A stretch of 64,000 nucleotides of DNA from Bacillus niameyensis (GCF_001375535.1 NZ_LN831197.1:857752-921751), one strand, 5' to 3'. Positions 9,153-19,908 are shown, counted from the stretch's first letter. Translations and numbers: made by a program. The notes: generated by a model not told the origin, from the sequence alone.

Positions 9153-10094
9153 TTATTTTTCAGAAGAAAAATTGAAATCCTCGCTAATTAAAGAAGTTAA
9201 AATATTTTTGTCTAAATTGGCTTCGCTTAATAATCTCATTGCCTGCGAACGAATAGCTTTTTCTATAATATTACGGACGTAGCGGCCATTAGAAAAATGA
9301 TTACCTCTCATACCCTTTATATATAGAAGGTGATCTTTCAATTTAGATTCTGCCTCTTTACTTAACGTATATTCTTTCTCTCCCAACATACGATGGCTAA
9401 TTTCCATTAGTTCTCCCACACTATAGTCCGGAAAATGAAAGACAAGTGGAAAACGGGATTGAAGACCTGGATTCAAACTCAAAAAATAATCCATTTCTCG
9501 TGAATAACCAGCCAATATTAAGATAAAGTCATTTTGTTTATCTTCCATATGCTTCACAAGTGTATCAATCGCTTCTTTTCCAAAATCCTTTTCACCACCA
9601 CGACCTAAGGAGTAAGCCTCATCAACAAAAAGAATTCCACCTGCTGCTTTTTTAATAAGATCACGCGTTTTTTGGGCCGTATGTCCAATATACTCCCCGA
9701 CTAAATCAGCGCGTTCCGCCTCAATTAAATGCCCCTTAGGTAAAACATCCATTTTTTGAAATAACTTTCCAATAAGACGAGCAACCGTTGTTTTTCCAGT
9801 ACCTGGATTCCCTTTAAACATCATATGCAGTACTTGCTTGCCAGACTTTAACCCTGCCTCTTCACGCTTCTTATTAATATAAATCCAGGCATATACTTCT
9901 TTCATCATTTTCTTAATTTGTTCCATACCTACAAGAGAATTCATTTCCTTCTCAATTTCTTTCAATACTGCGTGTTCATGTGATAAAGGTTTTGGTGATA
10001 TCTCTTTATGCAATTGACGAATCTTTTCTTTATTATTAACATTTAACATGATGCTTATTTGTCCGTTATTTTTCATTCTAATTGGTTCACTCAT
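9153..10094 (-). CDS. spoVK: Stage V sporulation protein K, AAA ATPase
   Basis: CbxX/CfqX-type AAA+ ATPase made in the mother cell late in sporulation and needed for mature, resistant spores; the molecular target is not known. Walker A is GNPGTGKT at 95-102 and Walker B ILFVDEAYS at about 160, with the arginine-finger region GLQSRFP. I start at ATG 10094 (313 residues), because GAGGTGA lies 5 bases upstream and the product then begins MSEPIRMKNNGQIS like other SpoVK. Longer reading to 10154 has no ribosome site. It sits between hfq and hflX, separated from hfq by a terminator. Confidence 0.93.
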   Translation of the reverse strand: MSEPIRMKNNGQISIMLNVNNKEKIRQLHKEISPKPLSHEHAVLKEIEKEMNSLVGMEQIKKMMKEVYAWIYINKKREEAGLKSGKQVLHMMFKGNPGTGKTTVARLIGKLFQKMDVLPKGHLIEAERADLVGEYIGHTAQKTRDLIKKAAGGILFVDEAYSLGRGGEKDFGKEAIDTLVKHMEDKQNDFILILAGYSREMDYFLSLNPGLQSRFPLVFHFPDYSVGELMEISHRMLGEKEYTLSKEAESKLKDHLLYIKGMRGNHFSNGRYVRNIIEKAIRSQAMRLLSEANLDKNILTSLISEDFNFSSEK

Positions 10095-10218
10095 CCTCAT
10101 CACCTCGCATTTAGAAACAGTATACGCCCAGAAATGAGATTGGTTCCTTTTCAATTTCCAGCCTAGAAACGGTATTCATTTATGTATATTCGCACTAAGA
10201 CAACGGCATGAATAAAAG

Positions 10219-10274
10219 AAGCCGTCTATCTAATGAACAACCGAGTTTGGTTGTTCATATAGAGACGACTTCCT
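10219..10274 (-). terminator. Terminator after hfq
   Basis: A long stem-loop has GAACAACC/GGTTGTTC as inner pairing and GAAG..GTC/GAC..CTTC outside, followed on the minus strand by CTTTTATT. It isolates miaA-hfq from spoVK. Confidence 0.8.
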
Positions 10275-10284
10275 TTTAGTTATT

Positions 10285-10512
10285 CTATTCTTCAAAATTA
10301 ATTGGAACGTTACGTTGTGGCGAGAATGTTGATATTGCATGTTTAAAAACTAACTGTTGCTTACCTTCTGTTTCGAACAAAACAGTAAAATTATCAAATC
10401 CTTTAACAAGTCCGCGCAATTGAAATCCATTTAATAAAAACAATGTGACTGGGATAGCTTCCTTACGAAGCTGATTCAGGAATTGATCTTGAATATTAAC
10501 AGATGGTTTCAT
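10285..10512 (-). CDS. hfq: RNA chaperone Hfq
   Basis: Sm-like hexameric RNA-binding protein. The 75 residues contain the Sm1 motif [19 protein letters not shown] and the Sm2 motif KHAISTFSP that replaces the proteobacterial YKHAISTVVP. There is no long C-terminal tail, as usual in Firmicutes. It lies 32 bp after miaA, so the two are probably co-transcribed, and it is closed by a terminator. In Bacillus its physiological role is modest. Confidence 0.97.
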   Translation of the reverse strand: MKPSVNIQDQFLNQLRKEAIPVTLFLLNGFQLRGLVKGFDNFTVLFETEGKQQLVFKHAISTFSPQRNVPINFEE

Positions 10513-10544
10513 AATAATGGCCTCCTATTTTATCTCTATAATTA

Positions 10545-11513
10545 TTAATTCGCCTTTATCTCAAGCTTTCCTGCAATAAAATCAAGAATTTTCGCCGTTT
10601 TTTCCCATTCTTCCCTCCCATCAGTCATATCAAACCAATGAACATCCATTTTATTTCTAAACCATGTTAATTGGCGTTTAGCATAATTACGGGAATTTTT
10701 CTTCAATTGATTTATTGCTTCTTCTAATGTTTGCTTACCTATTATATAATCAAGTATTTCTTTATAACCAATAGCCTTCATTGATTGATAGTCTGAACCA
10801 ATCCCACATTTGTAAAGTTGTTCGACTTCTTCCACAAGGCCAACCTCTAGCATCTTCTCTACTCGCATCTCAATTCTTTTATACAGTTTCGTCCGATCCA
10901 TCGTTAAACCGATTAAAAGTGCAGGGTAAAGAAGAGTCCTTTGTTGGTCTTTTTGAAATTCTGTCATCGTTTTTCCAGTAGTATGATATACTTCTAATGC
11001 TCGTATTACTCTTCGATAATTGTTGGGATGGATGTTTTTAGCACTTATTGGATCTATCTTTTCCAATTCTTTATATAGCTTCATACCATCTCCTGATTGC
11101 ACTCGTTCCTCCATCTTCATACGAAATTCCACATCACCTTCTACTTCCGAAAATTGATAATCATATAGAACAGCTTGTATGTATAACCCCGTTCCTCCAA
11201 CTATGATTGGCAAGCGCCCCCGTTGTTGAATCTCCTTAATTTTAGCCCTTACTAAAGTTTGAAATTCGGCTACTGAAAATGATTGATCTGGATTTATAAT
11301 ATCAATTAGGTGATGGGGAATCCCTTGCATTTCTTCATTTGTAATTTTTGCAGTACCAATGTCCATTCCCTTATATATTTGCATGGAATCGCCGCTAATG
11401 ATTTCGCCATCAAACCTCTTAGCTATTTCTATGCTTAGATTAGTCTTACCTACAGCAGTCGGTCCCATTAAAACTAGAATTTTATCTTTTTGTTTATCCT
11501 CCACACAGTTCAC
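10545..11513 (-). CDS. miaA: tRNA dimethylallyltransferase MiaA
   Basis: Adds a dimethylallyl group to A37 of tRNAs reading UNN codons; MiaB (17784-19322 in this window) later methylthiolates the same base. The P-loop is GPTAVGKTN, followed by SGDSMQIYKGMDIGTAK and PHHLID, VGGTGLY and the C-terminal KRQLTWFRN, all typical. It has 322 residues from GTG 11513. The start is not firm: a GGAGG falls inside the first codons, with no good start behind it. Confidence 0.95.
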   Translation of the reverse strand: MNCVEDKQKDKILVLMGPTAVGKTNLSIEIAKRFDGEIISGDSMQIYKGMDIGTAKITNEEMQGIPHHLIDIINPDQSFSVAEFQTLVRAKIKEIQQRGRLPIIVGGTGLYIQAVLYDYQFSEVEGDVEFRMKMEERVQSGDGMKLYKELEKIDPISAKNIHPNNYRRVIRALEVYHTTGKTMTEFQKDQQRTLLYPALLIGLTMDRTKLYKRIEMRVEKMLEVGLVEEVEQLYKCGIGSDYQSMKAIGYKEILDYIIGKQTLEEAINQLKKNSRNYAKRQLTWFRNKMDVHWFDMTDGREEWEKTAKILDFIAGKLEIKAN

Positions 11514-11570
11514 TACTTTCGCTTACAATTAATTATTAAGTCATAATATCATAAAATAAGCTAACAGAAA

Positions 11571-11597
11571 AACACCTGACTGTCTAATTCAGGTGTT
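11571..11597 (-). terminator. Terminator of the small membrane protein gene
   Basis: AACACCTGA and TCAGGTGTT pair around a 9-nt loop. On the minus strand the hairpin is followed by TTTTTC. It lies 8 bp beyond the stop of the gene at 11605-11862. Confidence 0.8.
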
Positions 11598-11604
11598 TTC
11601 TCAA

Positions 11605-11862
11605 TTAAAATGCAATAATAATTCCAATGCAAGCTGCTATAACGATGACAGTTAATGCGATATAAATCCAAGTTAATGATTTTACATTCGTTTTCAAAGA
11701 AGATGTTTCATAATCATGAGATCTGGCTATTTCGTTTTCTAGTGAATCTCCATCAACCTCATATTGTTTTTGCTTGGCACTTATCTCTTTGCCTACGAGC
11801 AATGTTCCAATTAGAGCTATTATACAAATTACAATCGCTGCAATAATCATAAAAATCAACAA
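11605..11862 (-). CDS. Small two-helix membrane protein of unknown function
   Basis: I do not recognise this 85-residue protein. It opens with a hydrophobic helix (2-25, IFMIIAAIVICIIALIGTLL), then has a charged stretch rich in K, E and S (26-60), and closes with a second helix (62-84). The start is TTG 11862, because GGAGG lies 8 bases upstream; the longer reading from ATG 11892 would put that ribosome site inside the gene. It stands alone between mutL and miaA with its own terminator. No catalytic motif is visible, so it may be a small membrane regulator or structural peptide. Confidence 0.7.
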   Translation of the reverse strand: MLIFMIIAAIVICIIALIGTLLVGKEISAKQKQYEVDGDSLENEIARSHDYETSSLKTNVKSLTWIYIALTVIVIAACIGIIIAF

Positions 11863-11969
11863 TACATATCCCTCCAAAGACAAATAAAGCATTTCACTCT
11901 ATTTTATCGTGAAATCGTAGGTTCATTGTTTATATTTGAGAAAAATTCATGACAATTACCGGCTACAGA

Positions 11970-13817
11970 TTACATAATTCTTTTAAACATTTTTTCTATT
12001 TCATATGTTGTAAAGGTAATAATAATGGGTCTGCCGTGCGGACAGGTAAAGGGATCTTCCGCTTTACGCAACTCATCTAATAGTGCTTGAATTTCATCTT
12101 GACGCAAATAATGATTAGCTTTTATTGATCCTTTGCAACTCATCATTATTGCAGCATCTTCTAACAGTGCTTGAATATCAATTTTTTTCATGACGAGCAA
12201 TTGTTCGATAATCTCTTCTATCGTTTCTTTTTCATAACCTTTCGGAAACCATCTCGGATGGGACCTGATAATGAAACTATTTGTCCCAAAATCCTCAAGG
12301 AAAATTCCAATCTGTTCCATTTTTTCCTTATGCTCTTGAATTTTAATCACTTCATCTGGCGAAAATTCAAGTGTTAGAGGAACTAACATGTCTTGTAATT
12401 CATTTTCAACCTGTCCGACTTTTTCACGAAAATACTCGTATTTAATTCTTTCCTGTGCTGCATGCTGATCAATCATATAAAACCCTTGATCGTTTTGAGC
12501 AAGAATGTACGTTCCATGTAATTGCCCAATTGGATATAGCGGCGGAATACGTTCGATCTTCTTTGACTCTTCCGTTATATTTTCATAGCTGACATTATTT
12601 TGTACTGATGCTTCATTTGCTATGAATCCCGACACTGCTTGAACTTTATCTAGTTCGTATCGTTTATTTTCCACATTTTCTTTAGGAAGCTCTATCTCAT
12701 TTTTAGTTTCATAAGAATGGGTAATAGGCTGTTTCATTGCAGGTGGTCGATTATGTTGCTTTGCTTCATAATCCATAATCGTTTGCTGAATCATAACTTC
12801 TTTTTTAGGTGTAGTCCCTGATGGGATCAACACTTGTTTTTTAAAAGCAGCTTTAATTGTTTCGCTAATAAGTTCATTTAGTTCAGTCTCTTTACTAATG
12901 CGTACAGTCATTTTTGCTGGATGAACATTTACATCAACAAGTAAAGGATCCATTTGAATCATTAAAAGTACAATTGGATGGCGGTTAATCGGTAGCAGCG
13001 TATGATACCCTTCTTTAACTGCGTTTGCAATGGAATAATTTTTTATAAACCGTCCATTGACCATTGTAGATATATAATTTTTCGAAGCTCGCGTCACTTC
13101 AGGAAGTGATATAAAACCAGAAAGAGAAAAGTCAAGTGATTGTGTTTGGATAGGAATCATCTGTTTAGCTAAATTCATTCCATAAATAGCAGCTAGTACT
13201 TGTCTAACATCACCATTTCCATTTGTATTTAAAAGAATCCTATCGTTATGACGAAGTCTAAATGAAATATTAGGATGAGCTAACGCTAAACGATTTACAA
13301 TATCTGAAATATGACCTATTTCTGTATGAATTGTTTTTAAATATTTCAACCGAGCTGGTGTATTGTAAAATAGATTTGAAACAGTAATATCAGAACCTTT
13401 TCTACTTGGTGCTGCTTCTTGGGTTAGAAGTTTTCCCCCTTCGAATACGACTCTAGCTCCTGGTTGGTTAGCTTTAGCTGATGTAAACTCTACTTTCGAA
13501 ACTGATGCTATACTTGGCAGTGCCTCACCTCTAAACCCAAGTGTACGAATGCGAAATAAATCATTCTCATCTTTAATTTTACTTGTTGCATGACGTCTAA
13601 ATGCAAGAGCCAGTTCTGATTGTTCGACCCCATTACCATTGTCGAGCACTCGAATTTTGTTCAACCCCGCCTCCTCTACATCTATCTCGATAATAGAACT
13701 GTTCGCATCAATGGCATTTTCCACCAATTCTTTAACAACTGATGCAGGTCTTTCTACTACTTCTCCCGCAGCAATTTTATTGGATAATATATCATTCAGT
13801 TCAATAATTTCAGCCAT
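11970..13817 (-). CDS. mutL: DNA mismatch repair protein MutL
   Basis: GHKL ATPase that couples MutS recognition to strand removal. The N-terminal ATPase has VENAIDA, DNGNG and [11 protein letters not shown]. The C-terminal domain keeps the endonuclease motif [12 protein letters not shown] and the zinc-site CPHGRPI, so this is the nicking type of MutL found in bacteria lacking MutH. The 615 residues are in the normal range. A variable linker (about 330-425) separates the domains. It starts 18 bp after mutS, forming the mutSL operon. Confidence 0.96.
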   Translation of the reverse strand: MAEIIELNDILSNKIAAGEVVERPASVVKELVENAIDANSSIIEIDVEEAGLNKIRVLDNGNGVEQSELALAFRRHATSKIKDENDLFRIRTLGFRGEALPSIASVSKVEFTSAKANQPGARVVFEGGKLLTQEAAPSRKGSDITVSNLFYNTPARLKYLKTIHTEIGHISDIVNRLALAHPNISFRLRHNDRILLNTNGNGDVRQVLAAIYGMNLAKQMIPIQTQSLDFSLSGFISLPEVTRASKNYISTMVNGRFIKNYSIANAVKEGYHTLLPINRHPIVLLMIQMDPLLVDVNVHPAKMTVRISKETELNELISETIKAAFKKQVLIPSGTTPKKEVMIQQTIMDYEAKQHNRPPAMKQPITHSYETKNEIELPKENVENKRYELDKVQAVSGFIANEASVQNNVSYENITEESKKIERIPPLYPIGQLHGTYILAQNDQGFYMIDQHAAQERIKYEYFREKVGQVENELQDMLVPLTLEFSPDEVIKIQEHKEKMEQIGIFLEDFGTNSFIIRSHPRWFPKGYEKETIEEIIEQLLVMKKIDIQALLEDAAIMMSCKGSIKANHYLRQDEIQALLDELRKAEDPFTCPHGRPIIITFTTYEIEKMFKRIM

Positions 13818-13834
13818 GAATGCACACTCCTAAC

Positions 13835-16423
13835 TTACTTTAAATCCTTTTGAATTTCATAAAGAATATTCATTGCTTGCATTGGATTTAATTCCAAAAT
13901 ATTAATGGATAACACTTTATCAATGACCTTTTGATATGATTTCTTCATTTTTTGATCTTCAACTACTGGTTGTTCAAAAAAGGCCAGCTGTTCACTTAAA
14001 TTACTATTTTCGTCTTTTTGACTTGCTTCAACCTTCTTTTGAATGTTATTAGTATTTTCAAGCTCAGAAAGAATTTCGTTAGCACGCAAAATTAATTCTT
14101 TAGGGAGTTCTGCTAATTCCGCCACATGAATTCCATAACTTTTATCGGTTGCACCGTTCTTTACTTTATGAAGAAATACTAATTTTCCATTTTGTTCCAT
14201 CGCACTTACGTGGATATTTTTTAATTGAGCAAGCTTGTCTTCTAAAACAGTCAATTCGTGATAGTGAGTTGAAAAAAGAGTTTTAGCTCCAATATGATCA
14301 TGAATATATTCGATAATTGCTTGTGCAAGTGCCATTCCGTCATAGGTCGATGTACCTCTACCAATTTCATCAAATAATATTAAACTCTGGTCTGTTGCAT
14401 TCATAATAGCGTTTTTCGCTTCCAACATTTCTACCATAAAAGTACTTTGACCAGAGATTAAATCGTCAGCTGCTCCGATCCTAGTAAAAATTTGATCAAA
14501 AATTGGAATATCAGCGTGTTTAGCTGGCACAAAACACCCTATTTGCGCCATGATGGAAATAAGGGCAATCTGCCTCATGTATGTGCTTTTTCCAGACATA
14601 TTTGGTCCAGTAATTAATAACATTTCTCTGCTTTCATCCATTGCACAATCATTGGGGACATATTCTTGGGAGTCCATCACTTTCTCTACAACTGGATGAC
14701 GTCCTTCCTCCAAATGAAGTAAACGATTTGAATTAAATAACGGTCTAGTATAATGACGCGATTCGCTAAGTGTTGCAAACCCTTGATAAACATCCAACTC
14801 GCTAATCAATTTAGCTGTTTGTTGAATTCGTTTAATATACGTTTTAACGAATTCACGTATTTTCAAAAACAATTCGTATTCTAACTCTATACTTTTTTCT
14901 TCAGCTTGAAGAATTAATGCTTCTTTCTCCTTCAGTTCAGGAGTAATATACCTTTCGGAGTTCGCCAATGTTTGCTTTCTTTCATAACGTTCATCTTTTA
15001 AAAGATGAACGTTTGCTCGGGTGACTTCAATATAATATCCAAATATTCGATTATAGCCTATTTTTAATGATCTGATTCCTGTTTTTTCTCGTTCTTCCTT
15101 TTCAAGCTCTGCAATCCATTGCTTCCCATTTCGTCTTGCATCCTTATAACGATCCAATTCGTCGTGAAACCCATCTTTAATAATTCCGCCTTCTTTAACC
15201 GATAATGGTGGATTGTCGATAATTGATTCCTCAAGCAGATCGGTTAAATCTTTACATGGATCAAGTTTGTCCCCAATTTCCTTTGCGTGTTCGTGCTTTA
15301 ACTGTTGCGTTAAATCTATAATGTTAGGGATTTGAAGTAGTGACTTCTTTAATTGAATAAAATCCCTTGCATTGGCATTTCCAAAGGCAACACGACCCGT
15401 AAGACGTTCAAGGTCATAAACACCTTTTAACATCTCGCGAAGCTCCTGACGTATAAAATATGAATCTTTAAGTATTTCTACAAGATCTAGACGTTTATTT
15501 ATATCCATCTTACTCATTAGTGGACGATCTATCCACTGTTTTAACAATCTGCCTCCCATTGCTGTAGCTGTTTCATCTAAAAGCCACAATAGAGTTCCTT
15601 TATGATTCTTTCCTCTGATCGATTCCGTTAGCTCCAAGTTTCTCTTGGAATAATAATCAATCTTCATATACCGAGCCAGTTCGTAAGTGGAGAACGGCTG
15701 TAAATGATCCAAGCTTCTCTTTTGGGTTTTTGTTAAATATTGTAGAAGGCGTTGTGCTGTACGTTTAAGTTCATCATTATGCAATTCGTCTACTAATGTT
15801 TGAAAACTTAAATTAAATTCATCATTATCTTCGAAAGATATAACCGCATTGTATAGTGTTTGAATTCGTTTAATCACGCCTTTGTCGAAATCGTGATCAA
15901 CGACAAGTTCTTTTGAACCAAGCGTCGCTATTTCATTTAACAACTCTTCAGAACTGTTTAAGAGGGTAGCTCTACTTTCTCCAGTCGTCAAATCTGTATA
16001 TGCAATTCCATAAAGGGATTCTTTAAAAAAGGATATAGACATAATGTAATTATTCTCTTTATCTATTAAGCCTTTTCCCTCCATAACAGTACCTGGTGTA
16101 ATAAGTTGAACTACCTCACGTTTTACAACACCTTTAGCCTGTTTAGGATCTTCTGTCTGTTCGCATATTGCTACTTTATATCCTTTTTGAATGAGCTGTT
16201 CAATGTATCCAGATGCAGAATGATAGGGAACTCCACACATTGGGATTTTTTCTTCAGCTCCACCATCCCTGCTTGTTAATGTTATCTCTAGTTCTTGTGA
16301 GGCTTTTATGGCATCTTCAAAGAACATTTCGTAAAAGTCACCTAAACGAAAAAACAAAAAGGCATCAAGATAATCTGCCTTTACACGTAAATATTGTTGT
16401 ATCATCGGGGTAAATTGAGACAT
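13835..16423 (-). CDS. mutS: DNA mismatch repair protein MutS
   Basis: Recognises mismatches and recruits MutL. The mismatch-reading [11 protein letters not shown] is at the N-terminus (about residue 23). The ABC-type ATPase near residue 600 has [18 protein letters not shown] and [10 protein letters not shown]. The C-terminal tail carries a beta-clamp-like QLAFF segment. I start at ATG 16423 (MSQFTPM, 862 residues) because AAAGGAAA lies about 12 bases upstream; the ATG at 16444 has no ribosome site. Confidence 0.96.
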   Translation of the reverse strand: MSQFTPMIQQYLRVKADYLDAFLFFRLGDFYEMFFEDAIKASQELEITLTSRDGGAEEKIPMCGVPYHSASGYIEQLIQKGYKVAICEQTEDPKQAKGVVKREVVQLITPGTVMEGKGLIDKENNYIMSISFFKESLYGIAYTDLTTGESRATLLNSSEELLNEIATLGSKELVVDHDFDKGVIKRIQTLYNAVISFEDNDEFNLSFQTLVDELHNDELKRTAQRLLQYLTKTQKRSLDHLQPFSTYELARYMKIDYYSKRNLELTESIRGKNHKGTLLWLLDETATAMGGRLLKQWIDRPLMSKMDINKRLDLVEILKDSYFIRQELREMLKGVYDLERLTGRVAFGNANARDFIQLKKSLLQIPNIIDLTQQLKHEHAKEIGDKLDPCKDLTDLLEESIIDNPPLSVKEGGIIKDGFHDELDRYKDARRNGKQWIAELEKEEREKTGIRSLKIGYNRIFGYYIEVTRANVHLLKDERYERKQTLANSERYITPELKEKEALILQAEEKSIELEYELFLKIREFVKTYIKRIQQTAKLISELDVYQGFATLSESRHYTRPLFNSNRLLHLEEGRHPVVEKVMDSQEYVPNDCAMDESREMLLITGPNMSGKSTYMRQIALISIMAQIGCFVPAKHADIPIFDQIFTRIGAADDLISGQSTFMVEMLEAKNAIMNATDQSLILFDEIGRGTSTYDGMALAQAIIEYIHDHIGAKTLFSTHYHELTVLEDKLAQLKNIHVSAMEQNGKLVFLHKVKNGATDKSYGIHVAELAELPKELILRANEILSELENTNNIQKKVEASQKDENSNLSEQLAFFEQPVVEDQKMKKSYQKVIDKVLSINILELNPMQAMNILYEIQKDLK

Positions 16424-16596
16424 AATGTACTGATTTCCTTTCATAAAAACTACTCTAATAAGCTAGTTAACTAAAAAACATTATTTCTTATCTTTACTAT
16501 CATGCTTTATAAAATTATTGTACTTTATATCCTCTAAGTATAACATACCTTCATTATTTCAATCATTCGTTATAAGTAAAAAGGCAAAAAGAAAAA

Positions 16597-16617
16597 CCGG
16601 GAAGATCTTCCTCCCGG
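16597..16617 (-). terminator. Terminator of cotE
   Basis: CCGGGAAGA pairs with TCCTCCCGG. On the minus strand the stem is followed by TTTTTCTTTTT. It lies just after the cotE stop. Confidence 0.85.
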
Positions 16618-16619
16618 CA

Positions 16620-17168
16620 TTATTCAGTACTTTCTTCTACCTTGAGAAAATCTGGGTCAATTTCCTCTAATTCACTACTATCTAATTCCTCTTCCCAGTC
16701 ATCATCTTCAGAAATTTTATCATGATGAACTTCTACACAAATTTTTGTTTCTCCAATGACCTCAACTTGAAATTCTCTTTCCGTTGTGACAAGAATTTTA
16801 TTCCCTTTTTTAGAAATGACGGCTTCGATGCAATTAGGCTGCTGAAGAACATTTGCTAGTACTTGTCGAACATCCAAACAATCTGGATCCCGATAATGAA
16901 GTTTAATGAGATCTCTGTAGTCTACTCTCTCAGTAGCGACTGAAGTTTTCGTATTATCGTGGTGGGAATACCAAACATTCATATCGAAAGATCCGCTAAC
17001 TTCGACTTCTTTTTTGCCGACTTTGCGAGCCTCGTATTTATGATTGATAATCCAACAGCCTAAAATGCTCGATGGTTGATGCTGTGGGCTAATCGCGTTA
17101 TTCGCTTTTGTATATTTACGCCCTTTCGCAACGACGGCCTTTGTTATAATTTCTCTAAATTCTGCCAT
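16620..17168 (-). CDS. cotE: Outer spore coat morphogenetic protein CotE
   Basis: Made in the mother cell, CotE rings the forespore and directs outer coat assembly. The 182 residues match the family: N-terminal multimerisation part [18 protein letters not shown], a conserved core with [12 protein letters not shown] and [12 protein letters not shown], and a very acidic C-terminal tail (from 155, [20 protein letters not shown]), the client-binding end. An AGAGGAGG lies about 10 bases before the ATG. Sigma-E-like and sigma-K-like promoters are readable upstream, and a terminator follows, so it is a single-gene unit. Confidence 0.97.
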   Translation of the reverse strand: MAEFREIITKAVVAKGRKYTKANNAISPQHQPSSILGCWIINHKYEARKVGKKEVEVSGSFDMNVWYSHHDNTKTSVATERVDYRDLIKLHYRDPDCLDVRQVLANVLQQPNCIEAVISKKGNKILVTTEREFQVEVIGETKICVEVHHDKISEDDDWEEELDSSELEEIDPDFLKVEESTE

Positions 17169-17198
17169 TCGAGCGTACCTCCTCTTTCATTTTCCATT

Positions 17199-17227
17199 CA
17201 TCTTATGCGTTTGACCAGACTAGTGTT
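17199..17227 (-). promoter_or_regulatory. Candidate sigma-K promoter (P2) of cotE
   Basis: On the minus strand AACA (17224-17227) is followed after 16 bases by CATAAGATG (17199-17207). The sigma-K consensus is mACm - 15-17 - CATAnnnTA. The second half of the -10 box is imperfect (TG for TA). B. subtilis cotE is known to have a second, sigma-K promoter in this position. Confidence 0.5.
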
Positions 17228-17266
17228 ACTTACCTACAATGGCATTTCACTTCCAATTCCTAGAAT

Positions 17267-17294
17267 ATTGTATGAAAGGATCTTGGGAATGTTC
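17267..17294 (-). promoter_or_regulatory. Candidate sigma-E promoter (P1) of cotE
   Basis: On the minus strand GAACATT (17288-17294), 13 bases, then CATACAAT (17267-17274). The sigma-E consensus is KMATATT - 12-14 - CATACAHT. The match is 6/7 in the -35 and 8/8 in the -10. It fits the known early mother-cell expression of cotE. Confidence 0.75.
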
Positions 17295-17325
17295 AGGAAA
17301 CCCTAACAGTTTACACAATAAAAAA

Positions 17326-17350
17326 GCCATCACCCGATTAGGGTAATGGC
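17326..17350 (-). terminator. Terminator of miaB-ricA
   Basis: GCCATCACCC and GGGTAATGGC form a 10-bp stem with one mismatch around GATTA. On the minus strand it is followed by TTTTTTATT. Confidence 0.88.
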
Positions 17351-17357
17351 AATCTTG

Positions 17358-17783
17358 TTAACAACTGGATGGGCTGTTTTTCAATTTTGATCCTGTTTCT
17401 CCAGTTAGAAGGTCTCCACCAGTTGAGATGAGGATTTCGTCCGTAACTTTATTTGAAATTGCGCTTGAAACCATCTGTAATAGGTCGTTCACATCTACTT
17501 GTGACTGTTTGAACTCTTGAACAATTGGAATTTCATCGATCTCTGCTTGTAACTTGTCTAATTTTTCTTCAACTAACTGCAATGCTCTTTCTTTACCGTA
17601 ATGCTGAAAATTAACAGCCTGTTTCTGAAGACTTTTAATACTTGCAATCATTTCGCGAACAGACTGATTTTCATTAATTTGTGCTTCAGCACGCTTAAAA
17701 AAATCAACTTCTTCAGTATTAGCAATCATTTTCGCCAGCTCATGGGCCTGCTTGACTATATCTTCTTTCGTATATTTCCCCAT
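17358..17783 (-). CDS. ricA: RicA (YmcA), subunit of the RicAFT / Y-complex
   Basis: With YlbF and YaaT it forms a complex that assists RNase Y in mRNA maturation and is needed for competence, biofilm and sporulation in B. subtilis. The 141-residue all-helical protein of the YmcA/YlbF (com_ylbF) fold has NENQSVREMIASIKSLQKQAVNFQ at its core. The C-terminus holds the conserved GGDLLTGETGSK and ends in Cys, in keeping with reported Fe-S ligation by this complex. It abuts miaB directly. RNase Y, its partner, is 4 kb away in this window. Confidence 0.93.
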   Translation of the reverse strand: MGKYTKEDIVKQAHELAKMIANTEEVDFFKRAEAQINENQSVREMIASIKSLQKQAVNFQHYGKERALQLVEEKLDKLQAEIDEIPIVQEFKQSQVDVNDLLQMVSSAISNKVTDEILISTGGDLLTGETGSKLKNSPSSC

Positions 17784-19322
17784 TTATATCACCTCAACGG
17801 ATTCACTAATGTCAACCATTTCTCCATCCAAAGTCCAAGTTTTAGCTTTTTTTATTTTCACCATGACTAATTTTCCGATCGCTGATTTTGGACCTCTAAA
17901 ATTAACCAATTTATTTTTTCTGGTATATCCAGAAAGAATTTCAGGGTTATTTTTGCTTTCCCCTTCCACTAATACTTCTAATGTTTGTCCTTCAAAGCTT
18001 TCCATAGCTTTACGAGAATATTCATTAACTAAGTCATTTAGCCGTTGAAGTCTTTCTCGTTTTACTTCCATTGAAACATTATCCTGCATTTTCGCTGCAG
18101 GGGTACCTTCTCTAGGCGAGTATATGAAAGTATATGCAGTTTCAAAACCAACTTCTTTATAAAGACTCATCGTCTCTTCAAATTGTTCGTCCGTTTCATT
18201 CGGAAAACCTACAATAATATCTGTAGTAAGGGAAACATCAGGAATCGCAGCTTTAATTTTTCTTACAAGTTCTAGATATTGTTCCCTTGTATATTTCCGT
18301 CCCATAATTTTTAAGATATCACTGGAACCAGATTGAACCGGCAAATGGATGTGTTCAGCAAGGTTGCCTTTTTTCGCTAATACTTCAATTAAGTGATCAT
18401 CAAAATCACGCGGGTGACTCGTTGTGAAACGGATTCTCGGAATATTGACCTTACGTAAGTCATCCATTAAATCTCCTAGACGATATTCAATGTCCTCGAA
18501 ATCCTTCCCATAAGCATTTACATTTTGGCCCAATAATGTAATTTCTTGATAACCGTGTGCAGCTAATTGGCGCACTTCTTGAATAATATCTTCTGGTCGT
18601 CTACTTCTTTCTTTACCTCGTGTATAAGGTACAATACAGTATGTACAGAATTTATCACAGCCGTACATAATATTAACCCAACCTTTAATTTTCCCAGCAC
18701 GAACTTTTGGCAAATTCTCGATAACATCGCCTTCTTTAGACCATACTTCGACGACCATTTCTTTTGCCATATAAGCTTCACTTAAAATTTCCGGTAAGCG
18801 ATGAATATTATGGGTTCCAAAGATCATGTCTACAAATTGATGCTTTTGAAGAATCCGATTAACGACAGATTCTTGCTGTGCCATACATCCACATACACCT
18901 AAAAGTAAATCAGGTTTTTCTAATTTTAATGATTTCAGATGGCCTAATTCACCGAATACTTTATTTTCTGCATTTTCCCTAATTGCACATGTATTTAATA
19001 AAATAACGTCAGCATCTTCCACTGTTTCTGTTGGTTCATAACCGAGACTTAAGAAAATTCCTGCCATAACTTCTGTATCATGCTCGTTCATTTGACAGCC
19101 ATAAGTACGAATATAAAATTTTCTACCATCACCCATACCTTGATAACGAGTATCTATTTTGAAATCATCATGATATTTAACTTCTTCCCTGCCCCTTCTT
19201 CTTGCATCTTTTAAGGACGGTGGCATATAAACGGATTGAAAATATTTACTATAATCTTTTTCTACTTTGGAATCTTTCGGACGCTGAGCTTGCTGACTTT
19301 CCAAACGCTGTTTTTCGTTCAT
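17784..19322 (-). CDS. miaB: tRNA-2-methylthio-N6-dimethylallyladenosine synthase MiaB
   Basis: Radical-SAM methylthiotransferase acting on i6A37 of tRNA, after MiaA. Domains in order: an N-terminal UPF0004 cluster domain (about 65-185; Cys in [19 protein letters not shown] and GVCGCMAQ), the radical-SAM core with CDKFCTYC, and a C-terminal TRAM domain (about 440-505). It has 512 residues including the roughly 60-residue N-terminal extension usual in Bacillus. The stop directly abuts the ricA start, so the two are translationally close. Confidence 0.96.
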   Translation of the reverse strand: MNEKQRLESQQAQRPKDSKVEKDYSKYFQSVYMPPSLKDARRRGREEVKYHDDFKIDTRYQGMGDGRKFYIRTYGCQMNEHDTEVMAGIFLSLGYEPTETVEDADVILLNTCAIRENAENKVFGELGHLKSLKLEKPDLLLGVCGCMAQQESVVNRILQKHQFVDMIFGTHNIHRLPEILSEAYMAKEMVVEVWSKEGDVIENLPKVRAGKIKGWVNIMYGCDKFCTYCIVPYTRGKERSRRPEDIIQEVRQLAAHGYQEITLLGQNVNAYGKDFEDIEYRLGDLMDDLRKVNIPRIRFTTSHPRDFDDHLIEVLAKKGNLAEHIHLPVQSGSSDILKIMGRKYTREQYLELVRKIKAAIPDVSLTTDIIVGFPNETDEQFEETMSLYKEVGFETAYTFIYSPREGTPAAKMQDNVSMEVKRERLQRLNDLVNEYSRKAMESFEGQTLEVLVEGESKNNPEILSGYTRKNKLVNFRGPKSAIGKLVMVKIKKAKTWTLDGEMVDISESVEVI

Positions 19323-19465
19323 AAAAATCCCCTTTCTATCTTTATCATTAAACCGTTCTGAACGGTATTACTTATAACATTAAATTTATTCCTGCCATTA
19401 TAATAGTATATAGTCTTTTATTTTCGAATACAACAGCCGTGAACTAAAGTCTAAACATTCATACG

Positions 19466-19502
19466 AAAAAGGCCTGTTCGCAAAATGCAAACAAGCCTTT
19501 TT
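19466..19502 (-). terminator. Terminator of spoVS
   Basis: AAAAAGGCCTGTTCGC pairs with GCAAACAAGCCTTTTT (two mismatches). T-rich ends lie on both sides. It lies 43 bp after the spoVS stop. Confidence 0.8.
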
Positions 19503-19544
19503 ACTAATAATTGTTTTCTCAGCCCTATCTAATTATTAATTAAA

Positions 19545-19805
19545 TTATCTAGGTTCAACAATCAGTTTAATGGCTGTTCTTTCCTCCCCGTCTATTAAAA
19601 TATCGGTAAATGCGGGGATACAAATTAAATCAACACCGCCCGGGGCGACAAATCCTCTTGCAATCGCAACTGCCTTTACTGCTTGGTTCAATGCCCCCGC
19701 TCCAATTGCCTGAATTTCTGCGCCGCCTCTTTCCCGGAGAACCCCTGCTAGCGCACCCGCCACGGAATTGGGATTAGATTTTGCTGAAACTTTTAATATT
19801 TCCAT
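19545..19805 (-). CDS. spoVS: Stage V sporulation protein S
   Basis: Small Alba-like protein (86 residues) whose loss in B. subtilis blocks stage V and alters septation; it is probably a nucleic-acid-binding or regulatory protein. The sequence is almost invariant in the family: MEILKVSAKSNPNSVAGALAG, GAEIQAIGAGALNQAVKAVAIARG and DLICIPAFTDI. An AAGGAGG lies 10 bases before the ATG. It has its own candidate sigma-H promoter and terminator, so it is monocistronic. The upstream gap to ymdB carries two tandem repeat copies. Confidence 0.97.
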   Translation of the reverse strand: MEILKVSAKSNPNSVAGALAGVLRERGGAEIQAIGAGALNQAVKAVAIARGFVAPGGVDLICIPAFTDILIDGEERTAIKLIVEPR

Positions 19806-19881
19806 TTCTTGTTCCTCCTTGTCATTTCCCCATAGCGATTGCCCTTACACACAATCGCGGTAACCTTTCCATTGTTACTAT

Positions 19882-19908
19882 ATTCGGGATAAGAATGAAC
19901 TATTCCGG
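19882..19908 (-). promoter_or_regulatory. Candidate sigma-H promoter of spoVS
   Basis: On the minus strand CCGGAATAG (19900-19908) is followed after 11 bases by CCCGAAT (19882-19888). The sigma-H consensus is RnAGGAwWW - 11-12 - RnnGAAT. It lies 77 bases before the start. B. subtilis spoVS is sigma-H-dependent, which supports the reading, but the -35 match is partial. Confidence 0.4.
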
